Shown here: positions 5,488-12,014 of the stretch, piece after piece | Layout: each line of letters begins with the position of its first letter | Position numbering within the stretch: position 1 is the first letter of the stretch | Assembly: GCA_003132865.1 (NCBI GenBank) | Contig: PKYZ01000004.1 | Location: 1 to 14,952, forward strand | Length of the DNA stretch: 14,952 nucleotides | Reading direction: 5' to 3' | From: Bryobacterales bacterium | GTDB lineage: Bacteria; Acidobacteriota; Terriglobia; Bryobacterales; Bryobacteraceae | Program-made: the position numbers and the translations under genes | Notes under the pieces: model-generated | What the model saw: the letters and a program-made list of their open reading frames with translations, nothing else | Told to the model about the DNA's origin: nothing | Database searches by the model: none

Positions 5488-6696
5488 ATGTTCACCTTTA
5501 CGCTTAACGGTAAACCGTTTGATCCCGATGATTTCCAGGATGCCATGATGGAAGCGGTAGTAAATCAAGTCAAAGAGCATTTGCACCAGCAGATTTCATC
5601 CATCCGTAATCCGATCACCGGCGAGTTTCCGGTCGTACAGGTAAGCGGCACTATCCCGGAGGATATTTCCGCTCGGGTGGAAGCCTCGCCGGAATTGCTT
5701 CAGCTAATTCGGGAGCGCATCACTCCTGATGACCTCAATAGAATCGCATTGATCGAAACAAAACGCTCCAGCGCTCCTAAAGCGTTCTTAAGCTATGGAT
5801 GGGAAGATCGCGACCTCGCGAAAGACATCGCCGAGGCGCTGCAAGCCAGTGGCATCGAGACTTGGTGGGCCGAGTGGGAAATCAGGGCCGGGGATAGCTT
5901 ACGTCAAAAGATCGATGAAGGGCTGACCAACTGCACAGATTTCTTGGTGCTCCTCACGCCCGAGTCTATCAAGAAGCCCTGGGTAAACCAGGAAATGGAT
6001 GCCGGCCTGATTCGAAAAATCGAGTCACAAGCCCGGTTCATTCCCATTCGAAAGAATCTGCCGGCGAGCGCGTTACCACCACTTCTTCGGGGCATGATGT
6101 CGCCGGCCTTGGAGGACTTTGATGCCGATATCCGGCAGCTTATCGCTGATATCCATGGGGTGTTGAGGAAGCCTGCACTCGGTCCCGCGCCGCCGGTATC
6201 AACACACGAAATAGACTCTGGATACTCCCTGGCGGCCACCGCTATCGCCAAACTATTCGTTGAGATGACGGAGAACGCGCTACATTCCGATCCCATGCTT
6301 TCGATAAATCAAGTGTGCGACGCCACCTTGCTTTCGGAAGAGGACGTGTCGGACGCTTTGCATGAGTTAAGAGGCATGGTGGAAGAAAATTACGGCACTG
6401 TCATGCCGGTGCCGGAGCTCTTCGTCACGTTCGACAAACTCTTTAGGGATTGGGACCCGGCAGCGGATGCACTGAGAATTGCAGCCGATCTCTTGAATGA
6501 AGCGTCGTTTCCGCGAGAACCGCAGCAGATCGCGGAGCGATATGCGTGGAATCCCAGACGCCTCAATCCGGCCCTTGCATATTTAATTGGCCGCAAGCTG
6601 ATTCAATCATTGTCCCATTTAGGAATGGGACCATGGATCGCCGCACATCTCGAAAAGACTGATGCTACACGTCGCTTCGTGAAGAGTCGGCAATAA
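5488..6696 (+). CDS. TIR-domain protein with C-terminal winged-helix-like region
   Basis: The 402-residue protein has three parts. Residues 1-95 (MFTFTLNGKPFDPDDFQDAM onward, with ITGEFPVVQVSG) are a domain I do not recognise. Residues about 98-225 form a TIR domain: KAFLSYGWEDRDLAKDIAEA, then IETWWAEWEIRAGDSLRQKI, then TDFLVLLTPESIKKPWVNQE. The Glu of PWVNQEMDAG (E169) sits where NAD-cleaving TIR domains such as SARM1 have their catalytic Glu. Residues about 245-402 look like one or two helix-turn-helix folds (LSINQVCDATLLSEEDVSDA; EPQQIAERYAWNPRRLNPAL). Bacterial TIR proteins commonly deplete NAD or make cyclic ADP-ribose signals in anti-phage defence, so that role is inferred. ATG at 5488 is supported by AGGAAAGGAG (5470-5479), eight bases upstream. 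Upstream GTG at 5359 is in frame but lacks such a site. Lower GC than its neighbours suggests recent transfer. Confidence 0.85.
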   Translation: MFTFTLNGKPFDPDDFQDAMMEAVVNQVKEHLHQQISSIRNPITGEFPVVQVSGTIPEDISARVEASPELLQLIRERITPDDLNRIALIETKRSSAPKAFLSYGWEDRDLAKDIAEALQASGIETWWAEWEIRAGDSLRQKIDEGLTNCTDFLVLLTPESIKKPWVNQEMDAGLIRKIESQARFIPIRKNLPASALPPLLRGMMSPALEDFDADIRQLIADIHGVLRKPALGPAPPVSTHEIDSGYSLAATAIAKLFVEMTENALHSDPMLSINQVCDATLLSEEDVSDALHELRGMVEENYGTVMPVPELFVTFDKLFRDWDPAADALRIAADLLNEASFPREPQQIAERYAWNPRRLNPALAYLIGRKLIQSLSHLGMGPWIAAHLEKTDATRRFVKSRQ

Positions 6697-6701
6697 GTCT
6701 T

Positions 6702-6709
6702 TGAATTTC
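6702..6709 (+). repeat. Direct repeat copy 2 flanking the TIR gene
   Basis: This is the second TGAATTTC, matching 5321-5328. It lies five bases after the TIR stop, at the left edge of the hairpin-rich tail. Confidence 0.25.
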
Positions 6710-6713
6710 AATG

Positions 6714-6868
6714 GCGCCGGGCCGAAGGCGCGATGACGGGTATAACTCCATTGAACGCTGGAGTGACGGACAGTTAATCCATATGGGAATTGACCGTAAA
6801 CTCCTCGTTAGGAGATTCACAGCCATTACCTCAAACGCCGCTTTGCAGGCGATTTCGTGTGCGGTAAT
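6714..6868. repeat. Cluster of inverted repeats between the TIR gene and toxin remnant
   Basis: Four hairpin-forming pairs lie within about 155 bases. They are GCGCC/GGCGC (6714-6718, 6727-6731), ACTCCA/TGGAGT (6745-6750, 6759-6764) and CTCC/GGAG (6801-6804, 6811-6814). The fourth is a nested pair, outer ATTACC/GGTAAT (6825-6830, 6863-6868) and inner CGCC/GGCG (6836-6839, 6848-6851). No T-run follows any of them. The first could end TIR transcription; the nested one sits about 15 bases before the toxin remnant resumes and may be an element end or recombination site. No protein frame here is convincing. Confidence 0.45.
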
Positions 6869-6883
6869 ACTCTGGTGCGCGCC

Positions 6884-7063
6884 CACTATCGGCATGGCCA
6901 TCCGTTCCCTGAAGCAGTCTCCCAACCGGGGGCGTAAGGGGCGCGAGGAAGAAACGCGCGAGCTATTACATCCTCGTTTGCCGTACATCGTGGCCTATCG
7001 CGTAAAGGAGGCGGTTATCGAAATCCTCACATCTGGCACGCCTCGCGCGATAGACTCCAATGA
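6884..7063 (+). pseudogene. 3' fragment of the RelE/ParE-family toxin gene
   Basis: From 6897 the frame reads AIRSLKQSPNRGRKGREEET, then RELLHPRLPYIVAYRVKEAV and IEIL. This is the C-terminal half of RelE/ParE-family toxins (PNRGRxGREExTRELL, LPYIVxYRVK). Just before it, in another frame, HYRH (6884-6895) matches the middle of the family, so about eight to ten codons between them are missing. After IEIL the current frame runs off into unrelated sequence. Shifting by one base gives HIWHASRDRLQ and TGA at 7061-7063, the normal toxin end, so one base was lost near 7026-7030. With the 5' part at 5267-5311 it makes one toxin broken by an insertion, an internal deletion and a frameshift. It cannot yield active toxin. 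Confidence 0.75.
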
Positions 7064-7084
7064 CCAGGCACGTCCCCGCGCATC

Positions 7085-7097
7085 GAGGGGTGCCCTC
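7085..7097. terminator. Weak hairpin between convergent units
   Basis: GAGGG (7085-7089), loop GTG, CCCTC (7093-7097) lies between the toxin remnant and the end of the minus-strand operon. There is no T-run on either side. It could serve both directions but the evidence is thin. Confidence 0.25.
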
Positions 7098-7122
7098 CCA
7101 CACGCTCCTTGATCCGCCCAAT

Positions 7123-7782
7123 TCAGACCTCGTTGATGTCTGAGTTTTCCAGCACCGATTTCGTGGCGCCCTGCCTAGCGACCTTGATCACTGCGCGCCC
7201 CACCTGCTCGGTGGTCGTCACGTACTTCGGAAAGGCTGCGCGCAACAACGGAAGCAGGGGCCCCGTCACCGCATAAGAGATCCGGTAGAGCCTCGTCTTC
7301 GACCTGATCCCATGCAGTGGCACAATCAGCCCCGGCCGGAACATGTAGGCCGCCTTGAACGGTAGCCCGAGCAGCGCATTTTCGGTCTTGCCCTTCACCC
7401 GGGCCCACATGGTGCGGCCGTGCTCCGAACTGTCCGTGCCCGCACCCGAGACATACACAAACGTCATGTTGGGGTTGAGCCTGGCCAGCACCCGCGCCGC
7501 CGCCATCGTGAAATCGTACGTGACGCGCCGATAATCCTCCTCCTTCATGCCCGCGGACGAAACGCCCAGGCAGAAGAAACACGCATCGAAGCCGGACAGT
7601 TCGTTCTCAATCGCCGAGAAATCGAGGAGATCGCGATGTATCAGTTCGCGAAGCTTCGGGTGCCGCTGTCCGGTCGCGCTACGTCCAATCGAGAGGACGC
7701 TTTGCACCTCCGGATCGAGCAGGCATTCGCGCAAAACGCCTTGCCCGACCATCCCGGTTGCCCCGAAGAGAAGAACGTTCAT
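7123..7782 (-). CDS. NAD(P)-binding SDR-like oxidoreductase/epimerase
   Basis: This is a 219-residue cytoplasmic Rossmann-fold protein. MNVLLFGATGMVGQGVL has the GxxGxxG dinucleotide-binding motif (G7, G10, G13), followed by CFFCLGVSS (70-76) and FVYVSGAGTDSS (108-119). In place of the usual Tyr-x-x-x-Lys, the sequence reads MWARVKGK, with Trp126 and Lys130. The length and motifs fit atypical extended SDRs related to the HTATIP2/TIP30 group; substrate unknown. The ATG at 7782 is preferred because GGGGGTGA lies just upstream and the Rossmann strand begins at residue 2. The open frame before it overlaps the ankyrin gene. It starts four bases after the ankyrin stop and is probably the last gene of the operon, running toward the toxin remnant. 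Confidence 0.85.
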   Translation of the reverse strand: MNVLLFGATGMVGQGVLRECLLDPEVQSVLSIGRSATGQRHPKLRELIHRDLLDFSAIENELSGFDACFFCLGVSSAGMKEEDYRRVTYDFTMAAARVLARLNPNMTFVYVSGAGTDSSEHGRTMWARVKGKTENALLGLPFKAAYMFRPGLIVPLHGIRSKTRLYRISYAVTGPLLPLLRAAFPKYVTTTEQVGRAVIKVARQGATKSVLENSDINEV

Positions 7783-7786
7783 CTGT

Positions 7787-8665
7787 TCACCCCCGCCGTT
7801 CCAGCCTGTCCGCGATGTCCGAATTTCCAACCTCGCGGGCCCATTGGGCGGGCGTCTGGTTCGTCTGCGTATCGGCCAGAGACGTGTCCGCGCCACGGGC
7901 CAGGAGTTCCTCGACCACGTCGGTGCGCCCCAAATACGCAGCATAGTGCAGTGCGTTCTGACGGCAATAGGGCGTGGCATTGACGTCCACGCCGCCGTCC
8001 AGCAATGCGCGCACGGTGGTCAAGCGGCCGTGCATGGCCGCTACGATCAGGGCAACTTGGCGCGCGTCGGCGCCGCGAGCCACCGGAAACGAGAAGCGTC
8101 CGGCCCGATCGTCCGTCCTGCGCACGATCCTGTCCGTGCCCGTACCGGTGGCCAGCATGTGTCTGACTACGTCCGTGCGGCCCAATCCCGCGGCGTAGAT
8201 CAGGTTGTCGACGCGCGCGCCGCGCAGAACCAAACGTTCGGCCGCTTCCCTGTACCCGAACAGCAGCGCACACCCTAGCGGCGCGCCGTCCTCGGACACT
8301 CCGTCAATCTTGGCGCCATGATCGGCCAGCACGTCGACCAGGTTTGCCTGAACGCCCGCCAGGTATGGGTGGACGCTGGTGACCGTCAAGCACAGGGTCG
8401 TGTCGGAAATACCGTAGATGGGCGCTACCGCGTCGGCCTCGGCGCCCGCCTCCAGAAGGATACGCGCGATTGCGGGCGCGTTCTTGGGCGAGCGCTGCAC
8501 CTCCACGCCATTGGCGGCGACATAGTGGAGAAGAGTGGCCTTGTGGGCGAAGGGAGCGCGCTCATGGATCAGGCCGGGGTGGGACTGGAGCAGCGCGCGG
8601 AGGCGGGGCTCATCGCCGGTGGTGATGACGTCTACAGCCTGCGAAAAGGGGGTAGCAGTGCTCAT
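7787..8665 (-). CDS. Ankyrin-repeat protein
   Basis: The 292-residue product has no signal peptide and is built from ankyrin repeats. Clear units are ATLLHYVAANGVEVQ (43-57), NLIYAAGLGRTDVVRHML (about 154-171), ALIVAAMHGRLTTVRALLDG and NALHYAAYLGRTDVVEELLA, each followed by a GA/GG-x-D-like turn (LDGGVDVNA, ARGADTSLAD). Ankyrin arrays bind proteins; no enzyme domain is visible. The protein starts MSTATPFSQAVDVITTGDEP. The ATG at 8665 overlaps the stop of the FG-GAP gene by four bases (ATGA), so translation is coupled. Its stop is four bases before the SDR start. The position in an operon of exported proteins is notable for a protein that looks cytoplasmic. Confidence 0.87.
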   Translation of the reverse strand: MSTATPFSQAVDVITTGDEPRLRALLQSHPGLIHERAPFAHKATLLHYVAANGVEVQRSPKNAPAIARILLEAGAEADAVAPIYGISDTTLCLTVTSVHPYLAGVQANLVDVLADHGAKIDGVSEDGAPLGCALLFGYREAAERLVLRGARVDNLIYAAGLGRTDVVRHMLATGTGTDRIVRRTDDRAGRFSFPVARGADARQVALIVAAMHGRLTTVRALLDGGVDVNATPYCRQNALHYAAYLGRTDVVEELLARGADTSLADTQTNQTPAQWAREVGNSDIADRLERRG

Positions 8666-10230
8666 GGATTTCCTTGCGCCGGTTCTTCAATCGCCAGAAT
8701 CTGGTCCGCCGCCACGTTGTGCAACACCTGGTGGATGCGGCTGGGCCATTTGATATCGATCTCTCGAATGGTTTTCGACGCGCCTAAACCGAAGTGTACA
8801 CGCGAGTCGCTGGCGCAGGCGTAGCCCACAGCCGTGGTGACCTCGTTGTACTGCTTCGCGCCGTCCTCGCCGGTGATGCGGATTTGCGCGCCCAGCGCCA
8901 TGCGGTTGCTCTTCTTGCCGGTCAGCTTCAGCAGAATCCAGTGGTTGCCGTTCTTCGAAATATTGTGGAAGTACTTCACCTTGCCGTTGAGCACCGAGAC
9001 GACCGCGTCAATCCGTCCGTCGTTATCGATGTCGCCGAAAGCCACTCCGCGATGCGCCGCCGCCTTCTGGAAATCGGGACCGGCTTCGCCGCTCACATCC
9101 TGAAACTTGCCGTTCCCCAGATTGCGGAAAACGGCGTTGGGCTCCTCGTATTTGCGGTTGGAAAACTGCGCCACATTGTCCAGAACATTGCCGCGCGCCA
9201 CGAACAGGTCCTTCCAGCCGTCGTTATCGAAATCGAAAATCCCGTTCCCCCATCCGGACATGTCGCGCGTCCCCAGCAGGTGCATTTGAAACGTTCGCTC
9301 CCAGAACTGGCCGTCTCCACGGTTTTGAAACAACGGAAAGGACTCGTTCTCCACGGCGGTGTGCCAGATGTCCGGGCGGCCATCGTTGTCCACGTCCTTG
9401 AAATCCACGCCCATGCCGGAAATGGCGCTGCCGCTCTGCGTATACGCGACGCCGGATTCCAGCGCGACCTCCTCGAATTTCTTGCCGCCCAGATTGTGAA
9501 ACAGGAAGTTGGGACGATTGTCGTTGGCCACGAAGATATCCATGAACCCATCGCCGTCGTAGTCGGCGATCGCCACGCCCATCCCCTTGCCGGCGTATTT
9601 GGCGATGCCCGTTTCCGCGGACACGTCCGTGAAGGTGCCATCGCCATTGTTGTGGAAGAGCACGTTCTGTCCGTAGTAGGTGACGAACAAATCGTCCCAG
9701 CCATCGTTGTCGTAATCGCCGACGCAGCAGGCCTGACCCCAGCCGCTGCGGCCCACACCTGCCTTCGCGGTGACATCCGTGAATGTGCCGTCACGATTGT
9801 TCCGGAATAAGTGGCACGATGGCTGCGCGCCCTGCGGAAAACCTTCCAGCCGCCAGCCGTTCACCAGAAAAATGTCGAGCCATCCGTCCTGATCGTAGTC
9901 GTAGAAGGCGACGCCGCAGCCGGTCGTCTCCAACAGGTACTTGTTCTTTCCTTCGCCTCCGAAGATCGTCTTCGCGTTCAACCCGCTCTGCGTCGCCACG
10001 TCGACAAACTCGACGCCCAGCGGAGTCCCCGCAATCGGCGAAGCCGGTCCGGGCGGGGGCGGCATGGGCTTCGCATCGTAGGATTGCTGCGCGCCGGGCC
10101 GGCTCGCCGGCGCCTGCTGACCAGCCACAACATCGCGCTTCCATGGCGGCGTGCCCAACCGCAGCACATCCGCGAAAGGAAGCACCAGCGCGCTGCGACT
10201 CAGAGAGGACAGAAACTGCCGTCGATTCAT
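8662..10230 (-). CDS. Tat-exported FG-GAP / ASPIC-UnbV (CRTAC1-type) protein
   Basis: The 522-residue protein begins MNRRQFLSSLSRSALVLPFA, a twin-arginine signal (RRQFL), so it is probably exported folded. A Pro-rich linker (about 38-65) leads to a beta-propeller of FG-GAP/VCBS repeats with six calcium-type loops. These are DYDQDGWLD (111), DYDNDGWDD (172), DYDGDGFMD (223), DVDNDGRPD (279), DFDNDGWKD (333) and DIDNDGRID (400), alternating with LFRNNRDGTFTDV-like strands. The C-terminus (about 440-515, LGAQIRITGEDGA, VHFGLGASKTIREIDIKWPS) is the ASPIC/UnbV domain, found in human CRTAC1 and in UnbV of enediyne clusters. The molecular function is unknown; a calcium-stabilised binding role is inferred. 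It lies 24 bases after the second TPR gene and overlaps the ankyrin gene by four bases. No Shine-Dalgarno sequence is evident at the start. Confidence 0.92.
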   Translation of the reverse strand: MNRRQFLSSLSRSALVLPFADVLRLGTPPWKRDVVAGQQAPASRPGAQQSYDAKPMPPPPGPASPIAGTPLGVEFVDVATQSGLNAKTIFGGEGKNKYLLETTGCGVAFYDYDQDGWLDIFLVNGWRLEGFPQGAQPSCHLFRNNRDGTFTDVTAKAGVGRSGWGQACCVGDYDNDGWDDLFVTYYGQNVLFHNNGDGTFTDVSAETGIAKYAGKGMGVAIADYDGDGFMDIFVANDNRPNFLFHNLGGKKFEEVALESGVAYTQSGSAISGMGVDFKDVDNDGRPDIWHTAVENESFPLFQNRGDGQFWERTFQMHLLGTRDMSGWGNGIFDFDNDGWKDLFVARGNVLDNVAQFSNRKYEEPNAVFRNLGNGKFQDVSGEAGPDFQKAAAHRGVAFGDIDNDGRIDAVVSVLNGKVKYFHNISKNGNHWILLKLTGKKSNRMALGAQIRITGEDGAKQYNEVTTAVGYACASDSRVHFGLGASKTIREIDIKWPSRIHQVLHNVAADQILAIEEPAQGNP

Positions 10231-10254
10231 CGGGAGAAATCGAACACGAGGCTC

Positions 10255-12000
10255 CTATGGATTCCTGGCGGTGAGCGCGTCGGCTTTTTGCCTCTCGGCC
10301 GCCGCTTCAGTGATGCGTCCCTGCTCAGTCAATGCTGCTGCCAACTGGCGGTGCGCTTCTGCGTAACTGGGATCGCTGCCGATCGCCTCCTGGTAACGCG
10401 CAATCGCGTCCGTGATCTGTCCCTTGCTGAGCAGCGCGTTTCCGGCATTCGTCGCGAACGTGGCGCGCTGACGATTCACAGCCACGCGCGTCAAATCCGC
10501 CGCAGTCTTCCTCTCTGCTGCCGCCTCGTCCTGCTTTCCTTCCTCCTGCAGAACACTGGCCAGCGTGATATGCGCACCCGGCTGCTGCGGGAGCAGTGCG
10601 ATGGCTTTGCGCAGGGCCGCAGCCGCGTCGTCATATTTCCCCTGCTGACGGAAGACGCTGCCCAGGATTGACCAGCCGTCGCCGTTCTCCGGACGCACTT
10701 CGAGCGCGGTCCGCAGATTGCGCACGGCATCGTCGAAACGGCCCTCCTGCATATAGAGGATGCCGAGCGTGTACGGCGCATCCGGCGACTCCGGATCGAG
10801 ACGCAGCGCGGCCTCCAGCTCGGCGATGGCGTGCGGCAGATCGTCTTTCAGCTTGTACCCGAGGCCGAGATCGTAATGAAGGTGCGGGTCCTGAGGCGCG
10901 AACTTCAGGCCCGTCTGAAATTGCCGGATCGCATCGTCGACATTATTCTCCTGCAGATAGGCCGCGCCCAGATCCTCGTAGATCGTCGCGTTCTTCGGCG
11001 TCAGCGCCGCCGCCCGCAGATAGAGCGGAACCGCCTCCTTCGCGCGCCCGGTTTGCACCATCGCCAGGCCTAGATTGGTGAGCGGCTCGGCCTCTTTTGG
11101 ACGCGCATCCACGACCGTCTGCAAAAGCGGGATCGCCTCCTCTCCTTTTCCCGCGCGCTGCAGAGCCAGCCCCAGCTGATAATCCGCGTCCAGCATTTTC
11201 GGGTCAATCTCTATCGCCCGCTGGAAATGCTCGATCGCCTCGTCGTCGTCGTTGGCGGCAACCAGCGCGTTCCCCCATTCGAACTGCACCGCGGCATTGT
11301 GCGGATCGAGTTCGGCAGCGCGGCTGAACTCCGCTGCTGCGCCATTCATTTGCCGGTCGTGACTCAGCACCACGGCCAGGTGCATGTGCGCCGATGCCAG
11401 CTGAGCATCCAGCTCGATTGCCTTGTTGAAGGCTGCTTCCGCATCCGGCCAGCGGTCGGCCTGAGCATCGAGCGATCCCAGTTGATCCACCAGGGCCGCG
11501 TTCTGCGGATCGGCCTCGACCGCCCGCTCCATGATTACAATCGCGTCCGTCGCCCTGGGGATGGCCGCCAGATCCCGTGCCCACACCACGAGCAAATCGG
11601 AGCGGAGCGGAGCCCGGCGGTCCATCTTCTCGAACAGGGTAATGGCCACTGCGTCCGATCCCGTTTGGCTGTAGGCCTGTGCCAGATTCTCCTCCGCGGT
11701 GCGATCCTCGGGTTTCAGCTTCAGCGCAGTGTTCAGTTCCGCGATGGCGTCCGGGTAGTCGCCCAGGGAGCAGAGCACGACCCCCAGCGCGCTGTGTCCC
11801 TCTTCGATCCCCGGCGCCAGCCGCACCGCCAGGCTGAATTCCGTCCGCGCCGTGCTCAGGTCGCCGCGCTCATACGCCTCAGATCCCGCGCGGAAAGCCT
11901 GACCCGCCTGCTGCATTGCGGCTGTCTGCGCGCCACACAGCGGCAATCCCCCCAGCAGCAAAGAGGCAAGCGCGAAACGTCGCATCGGCTTCAATCGCAT
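10255..12000 (-). CDS. Large exported TPR protein
   Basis: The product has about 581 residues. A signal peptide (MRLKPMRRFALASLLLGGLP with a cleavage near CGAQ, about residues 1-25) is followed by some 14-16 TPR units filling the whole chain. Examples are AGSEAYERGDLSTARTEFSL, ALGVVLCSLGDYPDAIAELN, DYQLGLALQRAGKGEEAIPL and YTLGILYMQEGRFDDAVRNL. TPR proteins of this kind often occur beside ASPIC/UnbV proteins in Acidobacteria, and a joint envelope complex is plausible but inferred. The start is uncertain. GTG at 12009, ATG at 12000 and ATG at 11985 are all in frame. I chose 12000 because it gives a positively charged n-region before the hydrophobic stretch; no candidate has an ideal ribosome binding site. 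It begins 14 bases after the previous gene. Confidence 0.87.
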   Translation of the reverse strand: MRLKPMRRFALASLLLGGLPLCGAQTAAMQQAGQAFRAGSEAYERGDLSTARTEFSLAVRLAPGIEEGHSALGVVLCSLGDYPDAIAELNTALKLKPEDRTAEENLAQAYSQTGSDAVAITLFEKMDRRAPLRSDLLVVWARDLAAIPRATDAIVIMERAVEADPQNAALVDQLGSLDAQADRWPDAEAAFNKAIELDAQLASAHMHLAVVLSHDRQMNGAAAEFSRAAELDPHNAAVQFEWGNALVAANDDDEAIEHFQRAIEIDPKMLDADYQLGLALQRAGKGEEAIPLLQTVVDARPKEAEPLTNLGLAMVQTGRAKEAVPLYLRAAALTPKNATIYEDLGAAYLQENNVDDAIRQFQTGLKFAPQDPHLHYDLGLGYKLKDDLPHAIAELEAALRLDPESPDAPYTLGILYMQEGRFDDAVRNLRTALEVRPENGDGWSILGSVFRQQGKYDDAAAALRKAIALLPQQPGAHITLASVLQEEGKQDEAAAERKTAADLTRVAVNRQRATFATNAGNALLSKGQITDAIARYQEAIGSDPSYAEAHRQLAAALTEQGRITEAAAERQKADALTARNP

Positions 12001-12014
12001 CTCCGGCACTCGCG

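Larger units (their letters stand above)
5312..6883. mobile_element. Lower-GC insert splitting the toxin gene, carrying a TIR gene
   Basis: The two halves of one toxin flank about 1,570 bases that hold only the TIR gene plus a leader (5312-5487) and a hairpin-rich tail (6710-6870). Base composition shifts visibly: 27 of 60 bases are G or C at 5521-5580, against 46 of 60 at 4021-4080. No transposase, integrase or recombinase frame is present. Candidate end features are weak: an eight-base direct repeat TGAATTTC (5321-5328 and 6702-6709) and a nine-base inverted repeat GGCTGTGAA / TTCACAGCC (5331-5339 and 6816-6824). The boundaries are inferred from the toxin homology, not from defined ends. 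It could instead be the scar of a recombination between a toxin gene and unrelated DNA. Confidence 0.5.

Noticed and set aside
5488..6696. Thoeris defence system
   Set aside because: Only the TIR gene is present; there is no adjacent ThsA-type NAD-binding effector in the window.
6740..6870. Integron attC site after the TIR gene
   Set aside because: The hairpins suggested it, but no paired RYYYAAC and GTTRRRY core sites at a suitable distance were found.
6711..7112. A 133-codon plus-strand frame read as one intact gene
   Set aside because: Its first 60 codons are non-coding insert tail; only the part from 6897 resembles a protein, and that is the frameshifted toxin remnant.
8794..9810. 338-codon plus-strand frame opposite the FG-GAP gene
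   Set aside because: It is the complement of regularly spaced repeats, giving a Val/Ala/His-rich mirror pattern; no family resemblance.
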